Translations under genes and position numbers: made by a program | The notes under the pieces: model-generated | What the model was told of the DNA's origin: nothing | Databases searched by the model: none | The model's input: only the letters and a program-made list of their open reading frames with translations | Assembly: GCA_038093515.1 (NCBI GenBank) | Contig: JBBPSI010000015.1 | Coordinates: 1 to 64,000, forward strand | Reading direction: 5' to 3' | DNA length: 64,000 nucleotides | Source: Butyriboletus loyo | Taxonomy: Eukaryota; Basidiomycota; Agaricomycetes; Boletales; Boletaceae | In this document: positions 45,445 through 56,979 of the stretch, piece after piece | Layout of the letters: each line of letters starts with the position of its first letter | Position numbering within the stretch: position 1 is the stretch's first letter

Positions 45445-47773
45445 TCACAAAGGCCAGTCGAGCTTCTCTCCGAAGTTCCAATGGACGGCCTTCACAGACG
45501 TGTACTCCTCGAGGGCGTGACTGCCAAGTTCGCGACCTTCACAGTGTCAGTTTAATCGTTCCTCGACATCGAGCATGACAAACCTATTCCGCTCTGTTTC
45601 TTCCCACCAAAGGGAACGTTGTTGTTGAGCAAGTTGTACTGGTTGACCCAGACCTAGGGTGGGTCATCAGGATCTAGCACAAATCGAGCAGACAACCTTG
45701 CGCACTGTTCCAGCTTCCAGGGCAGATGAGACTCGCATACACTGGTTGGCGTCGTCTACAAGCGCTCGTGGTCAGGTCCGTGTGATCCACGCCCTTTGCG
45801 TGTTGAACTCACTCGAGTGCAACCCAGCGCCGAGACCATAACTAGTGTCGTTTGCTAGGGTAATCGCTTCTTCCTCCGTCTTGAACTTGCCAACCGAGAG
45901 CACGGGGCCAAAAATCTAGAGTCCGCTTCAACAGGCTGTGTCAACCCGCAATCCCCACCACGCACCTCATCCCGGACCTACAATCGCGTATCAGCGAAAT
46001 TCCCCGAGTACATCAAAGTAGATCCTACTATATTCATGTCTTGCTTGATGTCCGTGAATACTGTGCAGTAATTTTCGTCTCTGGGGACTCAAACAACTCG
46101 GCCGGAACAATACTTACTGGTCGGATCAACGAAAAACCCTTTGCCTGGGCGTTTCTGACCGCCAAGGGCGAGCTTCGCACCCTGAGCCTTACCATTCTCG
46201 ACATATCCCCATATTTTGTCGTATTGAGTTTTAGAGATCTGTGGAAAGTTATGGGGCTAAAACGCCAAAATCAGGTGCGATGAACTGACAGCAGGGCCAC
46301 TTCCACTCTTTTCATCAAATCCATCACCGATCACAAGTTCCTTGGCTTTCTGCACCAGCAAGGCGACAAACTTGTCATAAATGGATTCCTGCACGTACAA
46401 ACGGGACCCAGCGGTGCAGTCTTGGCCGGTGTTGTAAAGGACGCCAAGACAGGCCCAATTGGCTGCCTGGTCGAGGTCCGCGGACTCAAAAACAAGTTGC
46501 GGAGACTTTCCCCCGAGCTCCAGCGATACCTGTTGGACATGATTTCAACGCACTGCCCTGATGTCTATTGCCTCGCGGGAGTGGCATGTAGACAGACCTT
46601 CTTTAAATTGCTCTTTGCCGCTGCTTCCATAATCTTCCGGCCAGTCGCAGTAGATCCGGTAAACGCCACTTTGTCAACGTCCCTGTGTGCCGAAAGTGCT
46701 GCGCCACCGATAGGTCCTAGAGAGGGAATTGTGTTTACCACACCGGGCGGGAACCTGTCCGTGAAAAGATGAATGATTTTTCGAGGCAACAAGGTTTGAG
46801 GTACTCTCACCCAGCCTCGGCAATGAGCTTGGACAACCAGAGTGCTGTGAGCGGCGTTAATTCAGAAGGCTTCATGACGATTGTGCATCCACATGCAAGC
46901 GCGGGTGCCACTTTCCAAGCCCTAATATGAGTTGGATGATCACGATACTCCTATCAATGTGCGGATAGGCCTACCACATCATGATAGGGTAGTTCCAAGG
47001 GATGCTGCGCAGCGTCAATAGGAGTCAAATGTAGACGGAGGGTCGCTGCTCACATTTGTCCACAAACACCAATTGGATCGTGTCTGGTGAATGCGAGCTT
47101 CTTCTGATTGTCGACCTCTATCGTCTAATATGCGTGGGAACATTGAGAGGGGGTGTAGGTCAGAGTGTAAGTGCGAGGATCACCTGCCCCAGAATTTTGT
47201 CTGCCCAACCGGCATAGTAACGCAGGCACTGAATAGAGTCACCGATATCGAAGTCCCTGCCAAACGTGTCAAGAAGTTTCACTAGTTTGAATAAGCCTGC
47301 GCCATTACCTGGCTATCTTGACTGGTTTCCCGTTGTTTAGACTCTCGACTTCCGCGAGGATTTGCTGATCTCTTTCGACGAGGTCGGCGAGCTTGTTCAG
47401 CAAGCGAGACCGCTCGAAACCCGTGACGTTTTTTCCCCAGGTAGTGTTGAAAGCTTTGCGGGCGGCCGCGACAGCGATACCGATGTCTTTCTCGGACCCT
47501 TGAGTTTGATCACACAGGGGCAATGAGATCAGAAAAGGATGTTGGAAGGAGAGTATACCTGCGACGACAGAGCAAATCACATCCTCGGTCGCCGGATTGA
47601 TCGCACTATCGTTATCTTGAGTGCGAGCGAGATAGGACTGAACGATGCTATACGCACTGGATAAGCTCCTTGGAATCTGCAGAAGGAACAAACTCGTTGT
47701 TGATGAAGAGACCTGTCGGTATCTCGATCTCGCGTTGAGTAGCGGGGATGACGATTTTCGCGTTGAGAGCCAT
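45445..47773 (-). CDS. NAD(P)+-dependent aldehyde dehydrogenase
   Basis: ALDH1/2-type oxidoreductase. Start ATG 47773: [20 protein letters not shown] then [11 protein letters not shown]. Blocks in order: [100 protein letters not shown], catalytic Glu in [18 protein letters not shown], catalytic Cys in [58 protein letters not shown], and the end [20 protein letters not shown] then DWPL. At least ten short introns; the reading frame looks broken without splicing but every block is recovered with GT-AG borders. No signal peptide. Substrate unknown. Confidence 0.92.
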
Positions 47774-48051
47774 GGTTCAAGCAGAAAGGCCTGCCGCGAT
47801 CATGACCTGGAGATACTGCTGTTTATAAATCGCCCGTAATCTCGCACTGGCGCCACAACTCCCATTGAGCTTTGAACGTTTTTCGCCATGAAATTCTAGC
47901 TGGTCACCGACTCTGAATACAACGCAGTGGATGGTCAGACAGTCGGGCTCGCAGTGGGTTCGTGTCTTCGCAAGTTGGGCCAGCCGAGTTTTCTCACAGT
48001 CATCGAAACCGGCGTACTTCTCCTCCGGTTCTTTCCATTACCACCACCACG

Positions 48052-48320
48052 ATGCTCGCGCGCGCAACACCCAGCATCCGTTCCCAAGTCACCCGTCTGC
48101 GTGTCACCTCCCCCGCACGCTATGCACACGGCCATGGCGAATACCACGTATGCTTTCCTTGCAATTTCCTCAATGTCTCGCTCATCCCCTGCTTTCTCGA
48201 CCTCAGCATTTTCCCTTTGCGTTCCCGGGAAAAAATCGCGCGGCCTTTGGCATCAAGCTTTCCCTCTTCCTCCTTTCAGGTTTTAGCATTCCTTTTGCTG
48301 CCGCGGCATACCAGCTGTAA
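48052..48320 (+). CDS. COX8: Cytochrome c oxidase subunit 8 (mammalian VIIc type)
   Basis: Small inner-membrane subunit of complex IV. Exon 1, 48052-48147, encodes a mitochondrial presequence (MLARATPSIRSQVTRLRVTS...ARYAHGHGEYH). Exon 2, 48207-48320, encodes FPFAFPGKNRAAFGIKLSLF then LLSGFSIPFAAAAYQL, the Cox7C signature with its single TM. The call stops at taa 48318, but that taa overlaps a possible donor (ct|gtaagc), so a short extra C-terminal exon downstream is possible. Divergent from the aldehyde dehydrogenase (278 bp). Confidence 0.9.
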
Positions 48321-48482
48321 GCCTCATTTCCCTCGTCTATCCATACTCAGTCAGGAATGCACTATGCAGGAAAAAATCTGGCGCTGCTTAACGCACCCTT
48401 GCTGAGCAGCAGACATTTGCATCAGTCTTATTTCATCCTGGTATACAAGTGTGCCACGCAGCTACAAACCGAATATATTGAT

Positions 48483-51400
48483 TTATACTACATCCCTGTC
48501 CTCTATCTCCTCCACGAGCATCTTCTTAACACGTGCTTGAGCCCCTTTGTTTGACCGTCGGCTTTCCCGACAATCACACGTTCTTGATAAAAACTCAGGG
48601 TTGACCTGCAATGCATCCAGTGCCAGTACAGACGCCGCACGTCCCGCAGCCTGCGCTGTTGCACCCATGGCGCTGGCCAAGGTAATTTGATGTATGATAC
48701 CTGCATGTTGGAAACGTAAACGCAGTGACCATCAGAGCCCGGGGGGAATGGCTTACAATCACAACGTGTTTCTTGCGTCAAGTCATTTCGCTCCTTCACT
48801 AGCTCGAACTGCTGACATCCATGTGACTGCAGCAACTCGAAGAGAATCTTCGTTGGATGATGAGACAACGTTTTCAATGTGATGTGTCGGTCATAGAATG
48901 GTTGGAGCACTTTCTTGAAAAAATTCTCTGCTCCATCTAACGTGAACCCGTCTGAAACGTAAATAGCCCCAATGACGGACTCCACGATGTCTGATAATGC
49001 CTAATGACTGCGCATCAGTGTGCAGCCCTCCACCCCATGATCTACTCGACTACCTTTGGAGGCTCAACTTGCAACCAATGTTGCCTAGGCAAGCCGTCCT
49101 CAGCGGCTGCCTCTGCTTCGAGTCGTTTTGCTTCCAGTTCCCGAGCATAAGTCTCGAATGTAGTTGCCAGAGCATAAGAGTCAAAGTGAAGATGCTTATG
49201 TAGTCCGCACGACACGCACAAAGCAGCGAGAGCTGCATTAGAAACCATTGCTCCCTAGCATGCCGTGAGTCAAAAGATTAAATAGTAACAGCCAGCCGAG
49301 CTTACCTTCAGCATTGTCATCGCACCCGGTGTCAAGTGGTCCTCGCGGGAGAATACGTATCGCACCGTTACTGGCCATGTCAATTCGGCGCCAAAACTTC
49401 AACAAGAAGAGGCATACGGAAGTCAAGGATAGCATCTCCAAGGAATTCCAATCTCTCATAACTAGTAGCGTTGCAACCCTCTACTGATGTATGAGTCTGG
49501 GATTTTCGTATTAGCGTACGTGCAAAGGATGTCCCCGTTAATGGACCATTCACCAGTGCTTGGGCGAGGAGATGAGGCAGGCGGAAGCGGTGTCCAATGA
49601 TTGCCTCAACAGCTTCTGTCGTACCCTGACGAAGTGGCCTACCAGGTGTGGAAGGGATTGCAAATATCTTTCGGCGGAAATCCTGCCACTGATGGATGAG
49701 AGGGATCGGCACCTGCAATGCTTTTGCGGCCTGCAGCGCGTTATCCTGTCCCCCAGACATATACGCCGCTCCAATAATGGCTTCTGTGACATCCGCAATG
49801 GTCTTGAGAAAAAATGTCGTCAGCACCTCTTATCCGGTCAAGTGTTGCTCAGGTACCTTGTCGCCGAGCCATTGAGTCACATTTTCGTCTCGCAGTTTTT
49901 TCTTCTTCTTCTTCTTCTTCTTCTCCGACACATTGCCTGCACCCATGTCCTCATCTTGGCTAGCTGGGTCTTGTTTGCCCTGCAAGACATCCGCCGTGAC
50001 ACCGATTTCATCTCCGCTACCTGCAGGGTCTGCAATAGTGGACAGGGATAGAGGATCAACGGTGAAGTTCGGGGGATACCACAGCCTGTGGATAAATGGT
50101 TTACTCTGGATATACTGGGGTAAACCGATCCGATCAGCACTTTGCATCAGCACTTTATTGCTGATGATGCATTGGCGTGCGGCGTGCAAGGCCCCCTCGT
50201 GCTGTGCTGGGTTGGTAACAAAAACGTAGACGGACGCAAGATATTTCAGAAATGAATCGCCTACAACAGGCGTGAACCAAGGTGCGAAAGGGTGGTGGGA
50301 CTAATATCAAACCAAAAAATTCCAGTCTTTCATAATCAACTTCAAAACCTGCGGAAGGCGCGGAGATGGCGGACAACAGGAGATTCTCGTGGATCGAATA
50401 ACCGAATAAGTTGGCATTGAGCTCGTGAACAATCAAGAAGTCTTCTATCCGTTTCGTAATCGAAGGAAGAAGCAGCGCAGTTCGAAAGGTGCTGCCAAAT
50501 AACGTCAGAATTCGGGAGCGGCATGCAGTTGGCAGGGTTGAGTTCATCACCTTGCAGGAATAGTAAACTTGGCACTCAGTTCCGGAATCAAATCTGGGAG
50601 AAATGTCAACATCCCGATGTTTCAGGGCTGAATCACGCGTACATTTAACGGCCGCTTTAACTGGCTCTGTGGCGGCAGCCCTGGTGGTCGGATTGAGGTG
50701 ATTCCCAGTCATGGCAACTCCAGACACCTCTACGAGAGGCTGCGAGTAATCCGACAACCCTTCGAAGCATTTCCGCCTAGCCTTGCAATATTCGATCAAG
50801 TTCACATAGCCTGCCTCTCGCTCGAGGAACTGTAAGCTCACAACCACGGCAGTAGTTTTTTTTTCCACATACTGGGCTATCTTCAGGTTTGCTCAAAGGG
50901 GTTAAGTCCTGCCGGAGGCGTGCGACATAATACCGGCGGGTAAATTCGACCGACCGGTCTTGTACGATAAGGTCATGGACCCCCTCTGAGGATGTGTGGA
51001 GCTCCTCTAAATCGAATTTTACCATCCACGTCTTTCCAGCAAGCTCGATGGTATTCCATGATATGCAGTCCATGAGGTGGACTGGATCCGAGGATCGAGC
51101 GTCCACTTCTTCGGAAAGTTTGAGTGGCGCGAACATGTAAGCCATCTTTTCCAAGGGGCAAATGAGCGGTTTGTTGGAGATTGCTCGGCAAATCCTCAGA
51201 GTAAACAAGTAAAGGGCTTCCAGGCGCTGTTCATCAAGTTCGAGAGGTGGCGCGCGGAGGTTTCGTATGGTTTCCGACGTTTCTGGGAAGAAAAGACGGA
51301 AGGCAGGGATATGTGGCAGTGGATGACGAGTCAAGAGCATGATCGGAGCGTAATCTACGCCCCGTCGATCTACATAGACGACGAAAGGGAATAAACGACG

Positions 51401-53951
51401 TTTATAAAGACGAATGGAATTTGACCAGAAGTGGGACCGCTTGCGATGATAGCAACAGTTTCCAGATGCTTTGTCTGCGGCAAGTGCTGCTGAACCACCC
51501 GTATCAGGTTCGAGGTCGTGCTGAGGCACTGGGAACAGATTATTGTGGAATGCACCATGTTCATATAGTTGTACGCAAGCTTCATATGCAACCGATCGGC
51601 GGGCGTGAGTAGGTGTTAAGCGAGTAGGCCCGGTCACATGGTCGATGGGCAGGCCAGCCGGCAATGTCACAGTACAGGTCCAAGCTTGCTGGTTTGGAGG
51701 AACACAAACTTCTCTGGTGGTCAGTAACGGTGCACCAGGTAGGTCTGGTTTCTGCATGACGGCAACAAAACGATAGAGGGCCTCGAGAGCATCATATTCA
51801 TACAATCGCCTCCCTGTTACTGGGTCTTCAATCCAAGGCCACGAGCTCATGTCAGCTTCGTCACCGAACTGGCAAGGGAGCCAATTTTCTGCTAGGGGTG
51901 ATGGCGGAATGGGAAACCCCCCATTATGGATGATCACGGGAATCCACCGTTCACTGAACACTCCTTCAGAAAGTTGTGTCAACACTTGACGGTGCACATC
52001 ATTGCCATTTTCAACCATGTGTACGAGGCGACTGGAGGGCAGGCATGCGTGAGCGCATGCATATGAAAATGATAGTTGGCTCTGGAACACATTATATCTG
52101 TAGAAGATCAGATACATAGCACTAACCAGAAGGTTTGGGTCGGAAGCTAACCTTATAACAAGCAAAGCGGGAGGGACATCCAGATCCTCCAGCGTTTTTG
52201 TCAGGATCAAGAGGTTATACTTCCCAGTTTCGAAGCTCCGTCGCATATCAACCTATACAACAATTGAGCGATTGAAAACATCATGGAAAGACAATATCTA
52301 CCTGATAGTGGGCATCGATCACAGGGAGGTTGCCGGTCACAGCGAACGGACGCAAGAATTCCAGGCCATCGGTCATCACACGCAGCATGTCAGCCATAAT
52401 GGTCGCAACACAGCTCTGTTGTACTACGCAGGGTAAGCGAAAGAGTATGATGGAGGACTTGCTCACCTAAAATGATGCCACGGAAGTTGTCTCCACAAGG
52501 TGCATACGCCCTCAAAACCTGGACCAACCGGGAAAATTTTGGGGTGACATTGAAACCTCGAGAAGAGGGATTCGCATTCGGCATTGAAAAATCCCAATTT
52601 TCAATGAGATTCCGGATCTTGCTTGCTCCCTTCTCTACAGAATCGTCATCGTCACGTTCAGGAATCATCCCGATCTCCTTCGACGCGCGACGCCAGACGA
52701 GGTCACTAGCGCAAGAACCCAGTTCTTGCAACGTGCAGTGTGCGTCCCTGAATAAGGACTCGTACATACTCCTGTTCGGATCCAGCTGATGGATGTCTTG
52801 TGTAAGCCTGCTTTGTGATCTCGTATGCGAGAGGTCATACTGGATGACGACTTGTAAAGGGCGAAGTCGCTGTGGAGCAGAGTAAGCTGTCTCGGCAAGA
52901 AGCAAACGTTCCATCGCTTCGATATCAGTACCAGTCATCGGTGAACTGAATGCAAGGATTCTGGGCCTCACGAATATACTCGGACTCCGGCAGAACCACC
53001 CCAATATATCAGCTAACGGTAGACCCTCCCGTAAAGCCAGATGAGCATCGGCTATCACGAAAGCGAAAAAGTGTGAAACTGTCCAAATCCCCCGAGCGAC
53101 GTGACTGAGCAATGCCTGTGGATAAGTTGTGAATATCGGGAGGAGGAAAAGAGCCAGCCTACTTGCATCGACGGAGCACACAACAACCTGATTCAGAGAT
53201 AAATCTGGAGTATCTGCGTGACCGTGGCACGCAGCGACTCTCAAGCAAGATTTGATGGCTATTTTCGTTGCTAGCTCATCGGTATGTGCATTGTTTCTGG
53301 GTCCATAATATGAACATAGCTAGAGATGATTTTTTGAGAAAACAGCCTACGGGGCCACCACAACGGATACTTGTCGATGAGAATAATCTCGCTTGGGGAA
53401 TGCAGCCAGGTTCTCAGCAACCCACATCAAAAAATTGGAGGAGAGGTCGGTAACATCTACGCATAATGTCAAGAATGGAAGAAATGTTATATGAGTGATA
53501 CTATACCATCTGAGCGACTGTATATAACGATTGCTAGGGAACGCATCAGTAAGGTGCTTTTGACATTCCTTGCAAACTTACTATTGCGAGTCTTTGCGAA
53601 CTCGAGTAACGTGTCGGCGGAGGCGGAGGTAAATGCGCCAGGCAAGTGTTTTTGGTGTGCTGAATGCGGAGCGGAAGTTTTCGCTTTCTTTGAAGACCGA
53701 ATAGATTGGGTGTCGCTATCCTGGTTGCTCGACTGTCTTGTGCACTTCAGAGACACCGAGTTTGGATCGACTTCCGAGGTGAGACTAACAGAAGATGTCT
53801 CAGGGAGAACAATGGGATCGTCAACGCCGATTTCTTCCTGTTCGCGGCTTTTCCAAGAGCCAAGATGCGTTGAAGGTGGTCGACGTGAACTATCTTTCCA
53901 GACCTTCAAGTGCATCGGAGGTGATGTACAAGGGGCTAGTACTATTACCAT
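48483..53951 (-). CDS. DCL: Dicer-like ribonuclease III with degenerate helicase motifs
   Basis: Domains in order: disordered Ser-rich N-terminus (from ATG 53951, start uncertain); helicase-like region; Dicer dimerisation domain (TCTVTLPAGLP...ARRSVAYEACVQLYEHGAFH); a PAZ-like region; RNase IIIa (YERLEFFG-intron-DSFLKYLASV, TIADVTEAIIGAAYMSGG) and RNase IIIb (TSYERLEFLGDAILDF, ALSDIVESVIGAIYVSDGF); and a C-terminal dsRNA-binding segment (HPTKILFELLQSHGCQQFEL...ASAMGATAQAAGRAASVLAL). Both RNase III domains keep the E/D and D/E metal ligands. The helicase does not keep its ATPase motifs: at motif I RNTIVIYSRSDDVT replaces RNTIxxxDTGSGKT, motif II reads VIADAH for DECH, motif VI reads YACAHAC for QSRGRAR. 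Reading is continuous through many GT-AG introns, so this looks like a gene, not a relic. Between the two halves of RNase IIIa lies an acidic/poly-Lys insert. Confidence 0.85.
49900..49924. repeat. (TTC)n microsatellite encoding poly-Lys in the Dicer-like gene
   Basis: Eight near-perfect TTC units on the plus strand encode, on the minus strand, a run of nine or so Lys after GAGNVSE within RNase IIIa. The tract follows an acidic stretch and lies in an insertion between the two signature motifs, so length changes of three bases would be tolerated. Confidence 0.8.
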
Positions 53952-54041
53952 ACAGGGCAGGCACACCTCAATCAGCTCGAATTCCGTCGTTTCCCACTTC
54001 CATGACGAACTTCAACCCCGGGACACAAAGGCCTGACTGAC

Positions 54042-55550
54042 ATGGTGAACAATGCTCCGATAGTTCTTTCCATCGCAGAGCAGCTCACCTCACAGCCTCC
54101 GTCGCCGAAACCCGTACCACGACATCGACTCAGTTCCGAGCTCTGTCTTCCTGCACGACTCCCATCTACAGGTTCGTACGATTGCTTGTCAGTCCACATT
54201 ATCGCCAACGTTTCTCAAGCTTTCCTCCAGCGCGAAGCCAGCCAGGCTGCTCCCAAAGCTGTTCTCCATCAGTTGCGCCGCAGTCCTACACCACCCTCTA
54301 GTCCTCCACCGCAGCCGGCGCCTGAAGAGTTCGAGGATAGTGCAACACATGAAAGACGGAGTGATGTCTCGCCAAGTGCCTCTCCGACATCGCCAACCAC
54401 ACCATCAAGTTGGAGCTTTAGCGTGCCACAGTTTGGTTCCACCAAGACATGGAAAGAGCCCCAAGTATGAATGCTGCATCTTCAATGGATCTGGGGTTTC
54501 TCACCGCCGACTTTGGACAGCCCTTCGAAATATTCAGAGCCATTGAGCATAAAGATATCATGTTTCTTATGGAGATTCGAGATAGAGCGTTTCCGGTCAG
54601 TTGCTATATCCTGTGGAATCGATGAGCTATCTAACAATGGATAGCTTCTTTTGCGTAAAACTGGTGATGCCACTCCCCTTCTTCATGCCATGCGGATTGG
54701 TCAATCACACAGAGACGTAGCAATAGTCCTTCTTGGTGCCTTCTCGCGTTGGATAAATTACCTTGACGATAACGAAGTACAGCTACCAAAGACCAGGGTT
54801 ATTTTGAAAGCCCTAAGTATGAGGGATAACCCTTGCCATATCATTTGCTAACTTATGGTTAGGAACGAACCTCAAGCTTGCAATTGATTACGGCCTGCAC
54901 AAATCACAGAGCGACCTGATAGCTTCTTTCTTACAGACTTTAGTCATGAGCGAAGGTGACAAGTGGGTACGAGCCCAGGTGTCGACTGTTTCACTTGCTT
55001 TGCGGTCCGGTACAGCTGGCAAACCTGTCAGTACAGCTTCCGCCGCGGTGCGAAAGTTTGCGACCAAAGAGCTGAGCAAAGCTGATGCAATAGCTTCACT
55101 TGAGGATTAGTGAGTGGAAGCTCATCTTCTGCAAGTATTTGGTCTCAAGGGCACTTTATTAGCGTGGCAAACGCTACCGCCGATCTTCTACTGCTCAGTG
55201 CCTGGTCAATGGCGCTTGAAACTATTGAGGGCGAACAGATACCAGTGAGTATCCTAGCGGCAATTTTTACTGCGTAATATTCACATCGCCCAGTTTTATT
55301 ACTTCGCACGAGATGACAGGGTTTTCAGGGCCTTTACTGACCGCATTGATATCCATCGAAATGCAATTCATCGCCATCTGACTCGTCGTTTGAAGTGGCA
55401 ATTGCGTGTATTACGCCAAGTTCTTGAAGGCCGTCATACTACTTATTCCGTTCGTGTAAAGTCCTCCCATCATGCTAGTATACTGACACAACATAACAGG
55501 CTAAGGTCGAACTTCTCGTGGGCGAGCTTGATCAAGGAGAGGGCGTTTGA
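54042..55550 (+). CDS. Conserved fungal protein of unknown function
   Basis: ATG 54042, only 90 bp from the Dicer-like ATG on the other strand. The N-terminal 140 residues are Ser/Pro-rich and likely disordered (RRSPTPPSSPPPQPAPEEFE). The C-terminal part is helical and looks conserved: PFEIFRAIEHKDIMFLMEIR, DRAFPLLLRKTGDATPLLHA, MRIGQSHRDVAIVLLGAFSR, WINYLDD, LKLAIDYGLHKSQSDLIASF, ADLLLLSAWSMALETIEGEQ, and the end KVELLVGELDQGEGV. The TPLLHA pattern is reminiscent of one ankyrin-like hairpin, but no repeat array is present. I know similar sequences only as hypothetical fungal proteins. About seven short introns. Confidence 0.8.
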
Positions 55551-55868
55551 TTAACGTTGCAATGTATTCGCACCGCAAGCAACGTTGTCACGGGTATAAT
55601 TAAGATCGACGAGCCATCATCTGTATAGTTATTACATGACGCTTTCTCTTCCCACAGTGCAGGTTCGTTTTGCAGCTATACTCGCCCGACAAAACCCTCC
55701 TCCACTACCGTGGGAGTCGGGGAAAATCTGAGACTGGGTCCTGGTCGATGTTTACTGAGCCGAAATATGCTCGTACAAGGTGCCCTCCGGACTGAAGGTC
55801 ATATCCAAGTGGGCGTATTGTCGAGCAAAGAATAATAACCTTGCCAGAAGTCGCTTTCTGCATCACTT

Positions 55869-56874
55869 TCATTGCTGAGACTTGTGCTCCATGTCATGTG
55901 AGCCTTTAACCCCACACTCCATCATATGGATGCACATATCAATGGCATACATTGCACCTAGCGTAATCAAGTAGTTTTTTGCTGGTATCCGTGTATTACT
56001 TCAACCAGGTTATGCAAATCCAAGGATTACATGGAATTCAAAGCAATAACTTCATACCTGTCCACCATGTCCAACCCCCTATTAAAGTAAGGCTGAGGAG
56101 TGCCCAAGATAGCCTGAGTTGGATAACTGTATACAACCAAATCGTGGCGACCTGGGGACACTGGGGACACATTTGAATAAGTTGAGATAAACCCGATTTT
56201 AAAGGCGATGTTACTTACTTGAGCTATATTCTTCAGCCAAGATCCACGGTTGACAAGCCATATCATGCGTGGGCCAACGCCGAGAGAAAGTAAGAACAGT
56301 ACGACCTGTGTTATAGTATTGTTCTTGTGCCGAATTGCTGAATTGTTGTTGTAAATGCTCGTCCGAGGGTAAGGTTTAAGCCAATTGACTCACTGTAGAA
56401 CATGAAGAGTGCCATGACTTTCAAAGTCGAGTGAGTTCGGTACCGTTGCTCTGACATATAAAACGTACTCGGAAGTGTATTTATGAGCCTGTCTGTGATA
56501 TCACGGAAGGACGGATGTTTCGCGTACTGGCGATGGATCAAACTTGTAGCGTGCATGTCACTCGTTAATGCAAGTGCGGTACTGGCCACGCATCGCCGTA
56601 CTCACATGTCCATCAGGACGAGGAAGAAAGTGTGCGGTATTATGATCATGAACGCATTCAAGATTTCTTCTGCGAATGAGGGTGGGCCATCAAGTTCCTC
56701 TGGGCCAGTCGCTTTGGGTGCGGACGAGGAAGCCGGGGGACTTTGGTCGGAATCGTTGAACCTTTCAAGCAAGCCGTTTTCTCGTATCAATCGCCATTTC
56801 TCCTCTTCGGATATCTCTATCAGAGGTTTTTGTCGTGTAGGTTGTTTGGGCTTGCTCTTCCGGTTCGTCGACAT
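55869..56874 (-). CDS. Fungal multipass membrane protein, function unknown
   Basis: ATG 56874. A basic N-terminus (MSTNRKSKPKQPTRQKPLIE) leads to EISEEEKWRLIRENGLLERF, then an acidic linker and the first TM ILNAFMIIIPHTFFLVLMDM. It continues LIHRQYAKHPSFRDITDRLI then NTLPSTFYM, further TM segments (LKVMALFMFYS, VVLFLLSLGVGPRMIWLVNR), and a conserved-looking GSWLKNIAQCPQVATIWLYT and VIQLRLSWALLSL. The last exon reads AMYAIDMCIHMMECGVK. Probably four TM segments and about 270 residues; basidiomycete relatives are annotated only as hypothetical. Tail-to-tail with the unknown gene at 54042; head-to-head with the next gene (105 bp). Confidence 0.72.
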
Positions 56875-56979
56875 GAGCGGAACTGAGTGAACGGTGCGGT
56901 GACACCACGTTGGGTTGCTTAGTACATACTAGTACTATTTACAGTAAATAACGCTCCGCACCAAACATGTTCCTGAGCT

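Noticed and set aside
46330..46810. Apparent frame breaks in the aldehyde dehydrogenase gene
   Set aside because: A GT-AG intron (gtctgtc...ccaacag) between NLKK and VSLELGG restores the frame, and every other gap is also explained by short introns, so it is not a pseudogene.
53972..54036. HGSGKRR on the minus strand as a possible Walker A for the Dicer-like gene
   Set aside because: It lies upstream of the disordered N-terminus, runs into a stop within a few codons, and is not followed by helicase sequence; the true motif I position is at about 53500.
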